Source: CAMLJR01 sp964500675
GTDB taxonomy: Bacteria; Pseudomonadota; Gammaproteobacteria; Pseudomonadales; CAMLJR01
Reading direction: 5' to 3'
Assembly (NCBI GenBank): GCA_964500675.1
Contig: CAZCNY010000001.1
Coordinates: forward strand, 682,001 to 746,000
DNA: 64,000 nt
Positions 39,741 through 49,401 of this stretch are shown piece by piece. Position 1 is the stretch's first letter; each line of letters starts with the position of its first letter. The notes beneath the pieces were generated by a model. That model was given only the letters and a program-made list of their open reading frames with translations. It searched no databases and was not told the DNA's origin. The translations under genes were made by a program, and so were the position numbers.

Positions 39741-40240
39741 ACAAATTTTCTCCACCAACATATTAACTCCGCATTTTTCAATGCCGAGCAAACATCACAT
39801 TGCTACTTCAACACGCTCGTTACGACGTACGCGACGCAACTACTCGGCGCGCGCGCCGACACCTCACCCGGGTGAAGTGCTCATTGGAAAACCCTGAAAT
39901 CGGTGCTCGTGACACCGCGTTAATTCAACGCTTTACCGATGCTCAACGCGCCGCTACCACTCGGCTCGTCATCAATATTACCGCTATGTACACGTGCCCC
40001 CGGTTCTTTGAATTGCGCGCCAGTCCCGATATCTATTTCATCTTCACCGCTAATCAAACCGCCTGCCAAATCCAAAGTGAAACGCTTTCTTCTTGATTAG
40101 CGACACTTTCATTTATTAGCGACATCGGGACGCTGTCTCGAGCACCACCCGGCCTGGCACCAGAACCGGGCATTATGTCATCGGATTGCAGAATGCTCAA
40201 TCAATTGTGCCCCAGCGCCGAGCGCGCGCCCGACGGCGCG
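39741..40240. other. Intergenic region upstream of gltB
   Basis: About 500 bp between gltB and the GT39 gene (both minus strand). No frame has a family signature or good ribosome-binding site. It must contain the gltB promoter; none matched a consensus well enough to place. Confidence 0.5.
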
Positions 40241-41863
40241 CTACGGCGGCAGCGCACCGGCAACAACGACATATTTGCGTTTTTGATCGAGAAAATCCGC
40301 GAGCACACGGCAGCCGTGCAAAGCCTCGACCTCCTCCGCAGCCACCAGTGCAACCGCCGTCGAATCGCGCTGCAACGCCGCCTGCACCTGCCCGGCTTCA
40401 TCGCTTTGCGCCACGCCGTGCCGCAGATAGAAACGCGCGGCACCCGCCACGCGTTCGATGGGCTGCAACAGAATCACCGTATGTCCCTGGCCTTCGAGCC
40501 CGCGTAGATAAGCGAACACGGATTGCAGCGATTCGGCATCTTTATCGTGACGCAGCAGCGCGCCGCCGTAGCCCGTGAGCGTGATCGCCAGCAGCGCGAA
40601 CGCGAGCGCAGCAAAACGCTGCTGCGCCTGCGCGCGCAGCGCTCCGATCAGCAACAGGAACAGCGGCACCAGCAGCACAGCGAACACAGCCGCTACAATG
40701 CGCATATGTTCGCGCCACGCCGCCACACAGACGAAAACACCGCCGGCACCGAACAGCACCGTATAAAACCACCACAGCCACGACGCAACCACAATGCGCC
40801 GCTCGCGCACTTGCTGCACGCAGAGCGTGATCAGCACCGCCGCCGCGGGATAGATCATCAACAGATACGTGGGCCGTTTGCCGGCGGAAAGAGAAAGCAG
40901 CAAGTACGGCGCGATCAACCAGCAGCAAAAAAAAGCGAGATTGCGTTCGCGCGGAATATGTTTGCGCAGTTGCCACAGCGCCACGAATAACAACACATTC
41001 CACGGCGCGAACGTTTCCGGCAGCTTTTGCAAATAGTAATAAAATGGCTCGCTGTGCGCGCCATGAGTGTACGAACCGGAAAAACGCTCGAAACTATTCG
41101 CCCACAACAACGTGTTCACATCGCCTATACCCTGTTGCCGGTACAACACGAACAACCATAGCGCGAGCGGCAAAATACCGATAACGGCAAACAGCAACGG
41201 GCGCAACCAATCGCCGACGCGCCAACCACGCTTAAATACCGCGGCGTCGATGCCGAGAAAAACCGCGATAACGAAACCCGGTAACACCGCACCGATCACG
41301 CCTTTCGTAAATGTCGCGACGAACACTCCGGCGGTGTAAAGCAACCACCAGCGCTTTTGCTCCGCATTTTTGGGGAGAGAACAGGAATGCGCGAAATAAA
41401 ATCCGAACAGTGTGATCGCAACGCCTAACGTCAGCAAAATATCCTGCCCGGCGATGCGCGCATTCATCCAGAACGATGCCATTGTCAGCAACAACAGCGC
41501 CGCGCACCACGCCAGCTCTTTGCTGCTCAGCAATTTTTCCACGGCAAAAAACATCAGGCAGACACAGAGCACCCCCGCGAGAATCGACGGTAACCGCGCC
41601 GCAAACGGCTGGTAACCGAATGCACGCAGCGACGCCGCTTGCAACCAATAACTCAGCGTCGGCTTTTCGAGAAATTTTTCGCCATTCAAGCGCGGCACTA
41701 TGTAATCGCCATCCTGCAGCATTTCCGCCGCCACGCCGGCTTCGCGCGGCTCGGTCGAACCGCGCAGCGAATACGAATTGATACCGCTGCACAACAGCAA
41801 CAGCGCGATCGCTATCAGCAGCGGATAACGAAATCGATTCAGCGAGTCGAGCATGCCTGACAT
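40241..41863 (-). CDS. GT39/ArnT-like membrane glycosyltransferase
   Basis: The 540-residue inner-membrane protein has about ten hydrophobic segments. The ATG at 41861-41863 has GGAGA 8 nt upstream; the much longer frame upstream overlaps the neighbouring gene. The first periplasmic loop carries the GT-C signature after TM1: SLRGSTEPREAGVAAEMLQD, then GDYIVPRLNGEKFLEKPTLS with YW following. This is the arrangement of ArnT-type transferases (acidic residue plus EKPxLxYW). A WxxARI(A)GQD-like step (WMNARIAGQDILLTLGV) follows. It probably transfers an undecaprenyl-linked sugar, possibly L-Ara4N, but the substrate is not proven. Last gene of the arnB-arnC run. Confidence 0.85.
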   Translation of the reverse strand: MSGMLDSLNRFRYPLLIAIALLLLCSGINSYSLRGSTEPREAGVAAEMLQDGDYIVPRLNGEKFLEKPTLSYWLQAASLRAFGYQPFAARLPSILAGVLCVCLMFFAVEKLLSSKELAWCAALLLLTMASFWMNARIAGQDILLTLGVAITLFGFYFAHSCSLPKNAEQKRWWLLYTAGVFVATFTKGVIGAVLPGFVIAVFLGIDAAVFKRGWRVGDWLRPLLFAVIGILPLALWLFVLYRQQGIGDVNTLLWANSFERFSGSYTHGAHSEPFYYYLQKLPETFAPWNVLLFVALWQLRKHIPRERNLAFFCCWLIAPYLLLSLSAGKRPTYLLMIYPAAAVLITLCVQQVRERRIVVASWLWWFYTVLFGAGGVFVCVAAWREHMRIVAAVFAVLLVPLFLLLIGALRAQAQQRFAALAFALLAITLTGYGGALLRHDKDAESLQSVFAYLRGLEGQGHTVILLQPIERVAGAARFYLRHGVAQSDEAGQVQAALQRDSTAVALVAAEEVEALHGCRVLADFLDQKRKYVVVAGALPP

Positions 41864-41894
41864 GCGAGAATCTCCACTAAGATTGCGAGAAAAA

Positions 41895-43574
41895 TCACGG
41901 CAAATAAAACGCAGAAAACTTGCGACCACCGAAACGTGTGTGCAGAACACGCGCATCGTCGTTGAGTACAGCCGGCGCAAGTCTGGCGAGATCGCTATCG
42001 CCGACGACGACATAGCACGGGCGCGCAACCGTTTCGAGATCGGCCGCGGTACCGGCGAAAATGGGCCGCACATCGCTCTGCACATTGACGATATATTTGA
42101 TCGCCTCGCCATCCTTCGCCATATCGAGCAACACCAAAGCGCCCGGACGCGCGGCGCGCTGGGCTTCGACGTGCGCGACGAACGCCGCGGTATCATGCAC
42201 TTGTGCGCGCACGGGTTCGACCACACCCACAACGCATAGCCAGATCGAAAATGCCGCGAGCACGGCGAGCATCGGCGCGCGCTTGGCGGCATGCGCGCGC
42301 CATTGCATGACCAATGCGCACAATTGCGCAGCGATCAATCCAACAAAAATTAACGGTAAATAACGCGGCAATTCGAGCGCATTGCGCATTGCATGGCGCT
42401 GTGCCAACACGAGCCCCACGATCAGCACGAGCGGAAAAATCAAAAACAATTTTTCGAGCACCGCTTTAAATAAAGTCAGCGCGCGGCTCGAAACGTTTTC
42501 GACCCAAGGGTACGCGGCAACAGCAGCGAGCGCCGGCACAATCGGCAACAAGTAGCGCGTTTTTTTTCCCTGGGGAATCGACAACCCCACAATGACAATG
42601 GCAATCCACACCACGAGCAACAGCAATAATTGTTGCCGGGACGTGCGCTGCCCGCGCCACAGTGCGGGAACGGTCAACGCCATCGCAACGACAGCGAACG
42701 GATACGCCAGCGCGTAATTGCCGAAGCTGCTCGTGAAGTAATAAAACCACGGCAACGCATCGCGCTTTTCCATGCGACCGACAACTTGCATGCGAACCAC
42801 ATCGTGCATGAATTCGCTGCCGTAGATTTTCATCGCAGCAAACAGCAGTGCTCCCCACGCCGCTATCAACACCGCGAGCGCAACGACAGCGAACTGCACA
42901 AGCGCGCGCCATTGGCGATTGACGGCGCGGTAACTGATAATAACAGCGGAGGGAATCACCACACCGAGCGGGCCGCGCACAGCGAATCCCGCGAGTAACA
43001 ACAGCACCAGCCACGGCAGCCCGCAACGGCGTTTATTCTCATGCGCCGTATGCACACAGTAAAAACTCAACAGCGTCAGCGTCGCCAACATGAGATCGAG
43101 CGAAATCGAACGCGCTTCGGTGAGAAACGTCCCGGTCATCAATTGCAGGCACAGCGCGATCACGGCCCAACGCCGCGAATACGGCGCGAGCAAGCGATAC
43201 AAAATCGCCATGTTGAATGCCGCCGCCACGGCCGTCGGCAATACCGCCGCAAATTTCGTCACACCGCCAAACGGCAGCGAACACAGCCAGATCAGCAGCG
43301 TGCCCGTGATGGGATAGTCGGGATACGGCTCACCGTAGGTGGTGGGAAACAACGAAATACCGTGCCGCCACATTTCTTGCGCGAACACGGCAAACCGCGA
43401 CTCGAAATCGATAAATGGCTGATGCCACAAACCCAGCGTAAACAGCACCACGCCGAGCGCAAAAACAAACACACTTTCGCGCCGCTGGCGTTGCGATGAA
43501 AAACCGTGAGCTGAAAAGTCAAACGATGAATCGTGCAACAGCGTCGACTCAATTGGCGGCGATGCGCGCGTCAC
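41895..43574 (-). CDS. GT39/ArnT-like membrane glycosyltransferase
   Basis: The 559-residue multi-pass membrane protein starts at a GTG (43572-43574), with AGGTGG 9 nt upstream inside the end of arnC (26-bp overlap). Another GTG at 43583 and TTGs downstream are alternatives. The first periplasmic loop has LWHQPFIDFESRFAVFAQEM, with the acidic residue expected in GT-C enzymes, then GEPYPDYPITGTLLIW, in which the usual EKPPL segment is replaced by YPDYP. It is therefore more divergent than the other two ArnT-like proteins here. The C-terminal soluble part (AKDGEAIKYIVNVQSDV) resembles that of ArnT-like proteins. It probably works on the same lipid-linked sugar pathway. Confidence 0.8.
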   Translation of the reverse strand: MTRASPPIESTLLHDSSFDFSAHGFSSQRQRRESVFVFALGVVLFTLGLWHQPFIDFESRFAVFAQEMWRHGISLFPTTYGEPYPDYPITGTLLIWLCSLPFGGVTKFAAVLPTAVAAAFNMAILYRLLAPYSRRWAVIALCLQLMTGTFLTEARSISLDLMLATLTLLSFYCVHTAHENKRRCGLPWLVLLLLAGFAVRGPLGVVIPSAVIISYRAVNRQWRALVQFAVVALAVLIAAWGALLFAAMKIYGSEFMHDVVRMQVVGRMEKRDALPWFYYFTSSFGNYALAYPFAVVAMALTVPALWRGQRTSRQQLLLLLVVWIAIVIVGLSIPQGKKTRYLLPIVPALAAVAAYPWVENVSSRALTLFKAVLEKLFLIFPLVLIVGLVLAQRHAMRNALELPRYLPLIFVGLIAAQLCALVMQWRAHAAKRAPMLAVLAAFSIWLCVVGVVEPVRAQVHDTAAFVAHVEAQRAARPGALVLLDMAKDGEAIKYIVNVQSDVRPIFAGTAADLETVARPCYVVVGDSDLARLAPAVLNDDARVLHTRFGGRKFSAFYLP

Positions 43575-44538
43575 TGTCCGCACCCACCTGATCGTCTTGC
43601 CCGACGACTTGTTCAATGATAAAGCGCGGGCGGGCGCGCACATCGTAATAAATGCGGCCGATGTATTCGCCGACGAGCCCGACACCCATGAATTGCGCGC
43701 CGACGAAAATGAACAGCAAAGCGAACAGAGGGAACACACCGTCGACGCCCCATTCGGCGCCTTTCATCACACGCAGAATCAACAATAGAAACGCGAACAA
43801 AGTGCCGCCGCCCGCGATCAACATGCCGATAAATGTCAGCAGCCGCAACGGCCCCGTCGTCATCGCCGTGAGCAGATCGAATTGCAAGTTGATCAATTTC
43901 AATAAACTGTATTTCGAATCGCCCGCCGCGCGCTGTTCGTGCTTCACCGGAATTTCGGTGGTGTATTTTGCGAACGAATTCGCCAGCATCGGAATGAATG
44001 TGCTGCGCTCGTTACATTGCAACATGGTTTCGACGATATGACGGCGATACGCGCGCAGCATGCAACCGTAATCGGTCATCTGCACGCCGGTGGCTTTGCG
44101 TACCACGCTATTGATCATGCGCGAAGCGAAGCGGCGGAAAAAGCTATCCTGACGCATCTGCCGCACCGTGCCGACGACCTCATAGCCCTTCTCAATTTCG
44201 CGCATCAAGTTTGGAATTTCTTCCGGCGGATTTTGCAAGTCCGCGTCAAGGGTAATAATCAGATCGCCACGTACGCGCGAAAACCCGGCCATTATCGCTG
44301 CGTGCTGACCATAGTTGCGATTCAAAATAACACCGACGAAACATTTATCCTCCACCGCGGCGGCACGAATCATCTCCGCCGATTTATCGCGGCTGCCATC
44401 GTCGACGAGCAAAATTTCCACCGGCACCGTCAATTGCGCCACCACCGCGCGCATACGCCGCAGCAATATCGGCAGATTGTCCTCCTCGTTGAAAACAGGA
44501 ATGACCACCGACAACATTTGAATTTGATAGGGCTTCAT
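43549..44538 (-). CDS. arnC: Undecaprenyl-phosphate 4-deoxy-4-formamido-L-arabinose transferase
   Basis: ArnC attaches L-Ara4FN to undecaprenyl phosphate at the cytoplasmic face. The 329-residue product is a GT2 enzyme (MLSVVIPVFNEEDNLPILL, VEILLVDDGSRDKSAEMI, DLIITLDADLQNPPEEIP, MLRAYRRHIVETML) with two C-terminal membrane helices (LLTFIGMLIAGGGTLFAFLL; FPLFALLFIFVGAQFMGVGL). The NERSTFIPMLANSFA and GEYIGRIYYDVRARP segments match ArnC-type proteins. It lies 76 bp after arnB, with a palindromic repeat between. Confidence 0.95.
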   Translation of the reverse strand: MKPYQIQMLSVVIPVFNEEDNLPILLRRMRAVVAQLTVPVEILLVDDGSRDKSAEMIRAAAVEDKCFVGVILNRNYGQHAAIMAGFSRVRGDLIITLDADLQNPPEEIPNLMREIEKGYEVVGTVRQMRQDSFFRRFASRMINSVVRKATGVQMTDYGCMLRAYRRHIVETMLQCNERSTFIPMLANSFAKYTTEIPVKHEQRAAGDSKYSLLKLINLQFDLLTAMTTGPLRLLTFIGMLIAGGGTLFAFLLLILRVMKGAEWGVDGVFPLFALLFIFVGAQFMGVGLVGEYIGRIYYDVRARPRFIIEQVVGQDDQVGADSDARIAAN

Positions 44539-44582
44539 AGTTTTCTCAGTTTGCGATATTTTCCAGAGTATCTGCGATACAT

Positions 44583-44606
44583 TCCCTCTCCCGCTGGGAG
44601 AGGGGA
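44583..44606. repeat. Palindromic CCCTCTCCC/GGGAGAGGG element between arnB and arnC
   Basis: Nine-base-pair perfect arms around GCT. The same CCCTCTCC...GGAGAGGG core recurs at 49818-49872 and 49915-49937, so this is a member of a dispersed palindromic repeat family. No T-tract follows on the coding strand. Confidence 0.8.
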
Positions 44607-44614
44607 AAAACCGC

Positions 44615-45775
44615 TCACGTCAATATTTTCCGCATTGTCGCGACGACGCGATCGACATCGGCATCGGTCATGTCCGGGAACAGCGGCAGCGAACAAATGC
44701 GCGCCGAATTCCAGTCGGTGTTGGTTAAATCGAAACGCTGTTCAAAACGACTGTTCGAATTGGCAATTTCTTCGCGATAGTATTTTTGTTCATGAACCGC
44801 GCGAAAATGAATACCGCAGGCAATTTTTTCCGCTTTCATGCGCTCGATAAATTGATTGCGCGACAGTGCCGGGCTGACGATGCGCACCACGAACAAATGC
44901 CATGCGTGGCGATGCTGCCAGCGCGGCGGCACCAGCGGCTGCGCCTGCGGCACATCGCGCAATAATTGTAAATAGCGCGCGGCCAGGTGCGTGCGGCGCG
45001 CATTGATCTGCGCCAGACGCTGCATCTGATTGAGTGCGAGCACCGAACACATGTCGGGAAGATTGTATTTGAAACCCGGCTCGATGACCTCGGCCTGAGG
45101 ACTGCGCCCCTGCGTTTCGCGATCGAATGAATCGACGCCGAGGCCGTGAAAACGCAACCGGCGAATATGATCGGCCAACGCGGCATCGTCGGTGGTGAAC
45201 ACACCGCCTTCGGCAGACGTGACATTCTTGATCGCCTGCAACGAAAAAATCGCGTCGCCGCCGCGACCGACCGGCTGGTCCTTATAGCTGGCTCCGAGCA
45301 CGTGCGCCGCATCTTCGACCAGATCGATGCCGCGCTCCGCGGCGAGCGCGCGAATCGGATCGATATCGAGCGGCGCGCCGGCGAAATGCACGGGCACGAT
45401 CAACTTCGTGCGCGGCGTGATCGCGGCGGCAATGCGCTCCGCGCTCGTCATCAGATTATCGCGGTCGACATCGACGAACACGGGCGTCGCACCGACCAGC
45501 GCGATCAGATTCACGGTCGATACCCAGGTCAGCGATGGCGTGATCACTTCATCGCCAGGGCCGATGTCTTTCGCGACGAGAAGCATGTGCAGCAGCGCGG
45601 TAGCCGACGCGCCGGCAACCGCGTAACGCGCGCCGGTCAGCGCGCAAAAAGCTGCTTCAAGCGCGGCGGTTTTGGCGCCCGTGGTGATCCAGCCCGATTG
45701 CAGCACAGCGGTGACGGCGGCGATATCGTCTGCGGTGATGTTGGGACGGCAGAACGGAAGGAACGTGTCAGACAT
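44615..45775 (-). CDS. arnB: UDP-4-amino-4-deoxy-L-arabinose aminotransferase
   Basis: ArnB converts UDP-4-keto-pentose to UDP-L-Ara4N with glutamate and PLP. The ATG at 45773-45775 gives 386 residues, the family size, and begins MSDTFLPFCRPNI as ArnB does. The DegT/DnrJ aminotransferase motifs are present: GWITTGAKTAALEAAF, SLTWVSTVNLIALVGATPVF, VEDAAHVLGASY, and the PLP lysine K183 in FSLQAIKNVTSAEGG. It is divergent from arnA with 294 bp between, which likely holds promoters for both halves. Confidence 0.95.
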   Translation of the reverse strand: MSDTFLPFCRPNITADDIAAVTAVLQSGWITTGAKTAALEAAFCALTGARYAVAGASATALLHMLLVAKDIGPGDEVITPSLTWVSTVNLIALVGATPVFVDVDRDNLMTSAERIAAAITPRTKLIVPVHFAGAPLDIDPIRALAAERGIDLVEDAAHVLGASYKDQPVGRGGDAIFSLQAIKNVTSAEGGVFTTDDAALADHIRRLRFHGLGVDSFDRETQGRSPQAEVIEPGFKYNLPDMCSVLALNQMQRLAQINARRTHLAARYLQLLRDVPQAQPLVPPRWQHRHAWHLFVVRIVSPALSRNQFIERMKAEKIACGIHFRAVHEQKYYREEIANSNSRFEQRFDLTNTDWNSARICSLPLFPDMTDADVDRVVATMRKILT

Positions 45776-46069
45776 CCTGATTAAGGCTCCGAAATCAGCG
45801 ACCTGCGGCCTGTTAACCAGTGACGACGGGCTAGCGGCGGCGGTTTTGCGGGAGGCGATATGAAAGCACGAACGCGGCCGCCACCACAACGAATACGACG
45901 CGCCATTTGTGATTAATCGAATATTTTCTTATCATTGCGCGCCTTTCCGCCGTAGCATTCCAGTCGCGCGAGCCGCCTGTCGCGTATGTACTCACCCGGG
46001 GCCGCGATTGCACGCAATTAACTTGCGATTAATTTTCGATTCACTTGTAATTTTAAAAAGGGTTGCCGC
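45776..46069. promoter_or_regulatory. arnB / arnA divergent control region
   Basis: This 294-bp gap between the two halves of the arn locus holds an AT-rich stretch at 45905-45940 and another at 46015-46060 next to arnA. A PmrA- or PhoP-type box could not be identified with confidence. The role as a shared promoter region is inferred from orientation. Confidence 0.5.
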
Positions 46070-48052
46070 ATGAAAACCGTCGTGTTCGCCTATCACGATT
46101 TTGGCTGTGCTGGAATTCGCGCGCTGCGCGCTGCCGGCTTCGATATCGCGGCTGTTTTTACCCACCAGGACAACCCCAACGAAAACGTTTTCTTTGAGTC
46201 GGTCGCGCGCCTCTGCGCGAGTTTGGATATCCCGACGTTCGTGCCGAACAGCGTCAACCATCCGATCTGGCAAAAGCATATCGCGGATATCGATCCCGAT
46301 TTTATCTTCTCCTTCTATTACCGCGAGCTGCTGCCCGCATCGATTTTGCATCTCGCTCGCAAAGGTGCGTTCAATCTGCACGGTTCGATGCTGCCGCGCT
46401 ATCGCGGCCGCTCGCCGCTCAACTGGGCACTGCTCAACGGCGAAACCGCAACGGGCGTGACGCTGCATTACATGGTTGAACGCGCCGATGCCGGCGATAT
46501 CGTCGGCCAGCGCGCGGTGATCATTGCCGACAGCGATTACGCCCCCGACGTCCACGCGAAACAACTCAAAGCCTCCGAAGAATTGATGGCCGATGTATTT
46601 CCGCGCATCGCCAACGGTACCGCGCCGCGCATTCACCAAAATATCGCTGACGGCGAATACGTTGGCCGCCGCCGTCCGGCCGATGGCGCCATCGACTGGA
46701 ACAAATCCGCCGCCGCCGTGCGCAACCTCGTGCGCGCGGTGACGCAACCTTTCCCCGGCGCGTTCAGCTATACCGGCAACCGCAAAATCATCGTTTGGCG
46801 CGCCGATGTGGATGCGGCTGCTCATACACAAAAACCCGGCACCGTATTGTCGGTCAACCCGCTCACGATCGCATGCGGCCAAGGTGCCTTGATCGTTCGC
46901 GTCGGCCAGGTCGAAGACGGCATCAGCTTGTCGGGAACACAACTTGCACGCGAATTGAATCTGGTCGCCGGCATTCGTCTCGGCCCGCTCGCGCAACCGG
47001 CAAAAGATCTGAATCGCCGCCGCAGCGTATTGATCCTCGGCGTCAATGGCTTCATCGGCAATCACTTGACCGAACGCCTGCTCGAAAGCGATCGCTACGA
47101 AGTGTTCGGCATGGATCGTTCGAGCAGCGCGATCGAGCGCTTCATCGGCCGCCCGCATTTTAATTTCGTCGAAGGCGATATCAGCATTCACCGCGAGTGG
47201 ATCGAATATCACATCAGCAAGTGCGACATAGTGCTCCCGTTAGTCGCGATCGCCACGCCGATTCAGTACACGAAAAATCCGCTGCGCGTGTTCGAACTCG
47301 ACTTCGAAGAAAATTTAAAAATCGTGCGCGACTGCGTGCGCTTCGGCAAACGCGTGATTTTCCCTTCAACCTCCGAAGTCTACGGCATGTGCGAAGAGGC
47401 CGAATTCGATGAGGACACCTCCTCGCTCGTGCTCGGTCCGATCAACAAGCAGCGCTGGATTTATTCGGCGAGCAAACAATTGCTCGACCGCATCATCTGG
47501 GCGTACGGCGATAAAGGCCTGAAATTCACGCTGTTCCGCCCGTTCAACTGGATGGGCCCGCGCCTCGACAGCCTCGACTCCGCGCGCATCGGCAGCTCGC
47601 GCGCGATCACGCAATTGATTTTGAACCTCGTCGAAGGCACGCCGATTCGTTTATTCGATGGCGGCGAACAAAAACGCTGCTTCACCGACATCAACGACGG
47701 TATCGAAGCGCTGTTCCGCATCATCGAAAATGACGGCAATCGTTGCGATGGAAAAATTATCAACATCGGCAACCCGCACAACGAAGCGAGCATTCGCCAG
47801 CTCGGCGAATTACTGCTGGAGAAATTCAACGCGCATCCGCTGCGCGATAAATTCCCGCCGTTCGCCGGCTTTAAAGTCATCGAGAGCAGCGCGTTCTACG
47901 GCGAGGGTTATCAAGATGTGCAATACCGCCGCCCGAGCATTCGCAATGCGAAACGCTATCTCGATTGGGAACCGAGCGTAGAGCTAGGTACCACCATCGA
48001 AAACACGCTCGATTTCTTCTTGCGTTCGGCCATTGCCGACATGGATTCATGA
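46070..48052 (+). CDS. arnA: Bifunctional UDP-glucuronate decarboxylase / UDP-L-Ara4N formyltransferase
   Basis: ArnA both makes UDP-4-keto-pentose and later formylates UDP-L-Ara4N. The 660-residue product has the N-terminal formyltransferase (1-300) with the catalytic triad at its usual numbers: Asn102 and His104 in FNLHGSMLPRYRGRSPLNW and Asp140 in ERADAGDIVG. The C-terminal SDR decarboxylase starts near 320, with NAD motif GVNGFIGNHL, FPSTSEVYGMCEEAEF and YxxxK in YSASKQLLDR. The stop overlaps arnD by four bases (ATGA). Confidence 0.97.
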   Translation: MKTVVFAYHDFGCAGIRALRAAGFDIAAVFTHQDNPNENVFFESVARLCASLDIPTFVPNSVNHPIWQKHIADIDPDFIFSFYYRELLPASILHLARKGAFNLHGSMLPRYRGRSPLNWALLNGETATGVTLHYMVERADAGDIVGQRAVIIADSDYAPDVHAKQLKASEELMADVFPRIANGTAPRIHQNIADGEYVGRRRPADGAIDWNKSAAAVRNLVRAVTQPFPGAFSYTGNRKIIVWRADVDAAAHTQKPGTVLSVNPLTIACGQGALIVRVGQVEDGISLSGTQLARELNLVAGIRLGPLAQPAKDLNRRRSVLILGVNGFIGNHLTERLLESDRYEVFGMDRSSSAIERFIGRPHFNFVEGDISIHREWIEYHISKCDIVLPLVAIATPIQYTKNPLRVFELDFEENLKIVRDCVRFGKRVIFPSTSEVYGMCEEAEFDEDTSSLVLGPINKQRWIYSASKQLLDRIIWAYGDKGLKFTLFRPFNWMGPRLDSLDSARIGSSRAITQLILNLVEGTPIRLFDGGEQKRCFTDINDGIEALFRIIENDGNRCDGKIINIGNPHNEASIRQLGELLLEKFNAHPLRDKFPPFAGFKVIESSAFYGEGYQDVQYRRPSIRNAKRYLDWEPSVELGTTIENTLDFFLRSAIADMDS

Positions 48053-49014
48053 GCGACGCGCTGACGGTTGGATTGCGCGTCGACGTCGATACCTTTCGCG
48101 GTACGCGCGACGGCGTTCCTAAACTGATTGAATTATTCGCGCGCTACGATGTGCGCGCGACATTTTTCATGAGCGTCGGCCCCGACAATATGGGGCGCAA
48201 TTTATGGCGGCTGCTTAAACCCGCTTTCCTTCTAAAAATGTTGCGCTCGAATGCCGCGAGTTTGTACGGCTGGGATATTTTGTTGCGCGGCACCGCGTGG
48301 CCGGGACCGATTATCGGCGATCGTTTGCGCGATGAAGTGCGCCTGCCATTTCGCGAAGGCCACGAAGTCGGATTGCACGCCTGGGATCATTACACCTGGC
48401 AGACCGGCATCGACCGACTTTCACCGGCGCAAATGCAACAGCATATTCAGCGCGGCTTCGACAAACTCGCACAGATCAACGGCATCGCTCCCGCGTGTTC
48501 CGCTGTCGCGGGCTGGCGTTGCAACGAAGCCGCTCTGCTCGCCAAAGAGAAATTCAATTTTCGCTACAACAGCGATTGCCGCGGCACCGAAATATTCAAG
48601 CCAGTCGTCGGCAACAAAGTACTCACGACACAAATTCCGGTGACGTTGCCGACCTACGATGAAATCATCGGCAGCAGCACGCGCACTCACGGCGTCATCT
48701 CTAACGATAACTTCAACGCTTATCTGCTCAGTCAAATTCAGCCGCGACAATTGAATGTGTACACTGTTCACGCCGAGGTTGAAGGCATTATTTGCGCGCC
48801 GCAATTTGAAGCACTTTTACAACAGGCGCGCAGTCGCAGTATTCGTTTTGAAACGCTCGGCAATTTAGTCGAGAGAGCGCAAGCGAATGCCGATGCAGTG
48901 CCGCAGTGCACGATGATCAAACACGTTATGGCCGGCCGCGAAGGCTGGCTCGCCGCACAAAGCACTCTTGTTTCTCAAAACAAAACTGCCCCTCAGGGAA
49001 AGACCGCAGCGTGA
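48049..49014 (+). CDS. arnD: 4-deoxy-4-formamido-L-arabinose-phosphoundecaprenol deformylase
   Basis: ArnD removes the formyl group from the lipid-linked sugar, making the step irreversible. The ATG overlaps the arnA stop. 321 residues of the polysaccharide deacetylase (NodB) fold: VGLRVDVDTFRGTRDGVPKL carries the metal-binding Asp pair, VRATFFMSVGPDNMGR the next strand, and HEVGLHAWDHYTWQ the His-xxx-His-type ligands. HGVISNDNFNAYLL and LNVYTVHAEVEG are ArnD-specific segments. arnE starts within its stop codon. Confidence 0.96.
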   Translation: MSDALTVGLRVDVDTFRGTRDGVPKLIELFARYDVRATFFMSVGPDNMGRNLWRLLKPAFLLKMLRSNAASLYGWDILLRGTAWPGPIIGDRLRDEVRLPFREGHEVGLHAWDHYTWQTGIDRLSPAQMQQHIQRGFDKLAQINGIAPACSAVAGWRCNEAALLAKEKFNFRYNSDCRGTEIFKPVVGNKVLTTQIPVTLPTYDEIIGSSTRTHGVISNDNFNAYLLSQIQPRQLNVYTVHAEVEGIICAPQFEALLQQARSRSIRFETLGNLVERAQANADAVPQCTMIKHVMAGREGWLAAQSTLVSQNKTAPQGKTAA

Positions 49015-49397
49015 ACGCTCCGCTCGACATGACTGCCACGGCGAGTATCGTCGTCACTATCGCGTTGACTACGCTGAGTCAGTTACTGCAAAAATGTGCT
49101 GCCGTGCGCTACGCGGCACTCGAAACGGCATCGCCCCAGCAAAAAATACCGGCGTTGCAATTTTATCTGCGCGAACCGCGCTTCTGGCTCGCGATGCTCT
49201 GTCTCGGCAGTGCGATGCTGTCCTGGCTCATCGCGCTCAGCAGCACCGAGGTGAGCAAAGCGTATGCATTTTTGAGCATCAGCTATCTGCTCGTGCCGAT
49301 CATCGCGACGCGTTTGTTCGGCGAACACATGACGCCGCGCGCACGCGTCGGCGCCTTACTGTTATTCATCGGCGTCGTGCTGATCGGCCGGAGCTAA
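49011..49397 (+). CDS. arnE: ArnE subunit of the Ara4N-phosphoundecaprenol flippase
   Basis: With ArnF this EmrE-like protein is proposed to flip undecaprenyl-phosphate-L-Ara4N across the inner membrane. It starts at a GTG overlapping the arnD TGA (AGGGAAAG about 11 nt upstream); 128 residues, with an ATG at 49029 as an alternative. Four hydrophobic helices are visible: SIVVTIALTTLSQLLQKCA, FWLAMLCLGSAMLSWLIAL, KAYAFLSISYLLVPIIAT and VGALLLFIGVVLIG. Size and place in the operon are as expected. Confidence 0.92.
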   Translation: MNAPLDMTATASIVVTIALTTLSQLLQKCAAVRYAALETASPQQKIPALQFYLREPRFWLAMLCLGSAMLSWLIALSSTEVSKAYAFLSISYLLVPIIATRLFGEHMTPRARVGALLLFIGVVLIGRS

Positions 49398-49401
49398 CGA
49401 C

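Noticed and set aside
39800..40096. 98-codon ORF in the gap upstream of gltB
   Set aside because: No Shine-Dalgarno, mixed composition, no domain; overlaps the presumed gltB promoter region.
45831..45935. 34-codon ORF with one hydrophobic segment in the arnB-arnA gap (minus strand)
   Set aside because: Begins at an ATG and ends with an Arg-rich tail, but has no good ribosome-binding site and no known counterpart. Could be chance in a promoter region.
45992..47212. 406-codon open frame on the minus strand opposite arnA
   Set aside because: Antisense shadow of arnA; no ribosome-binding site and no recognisable domain, while arnA has all catalytic residues.
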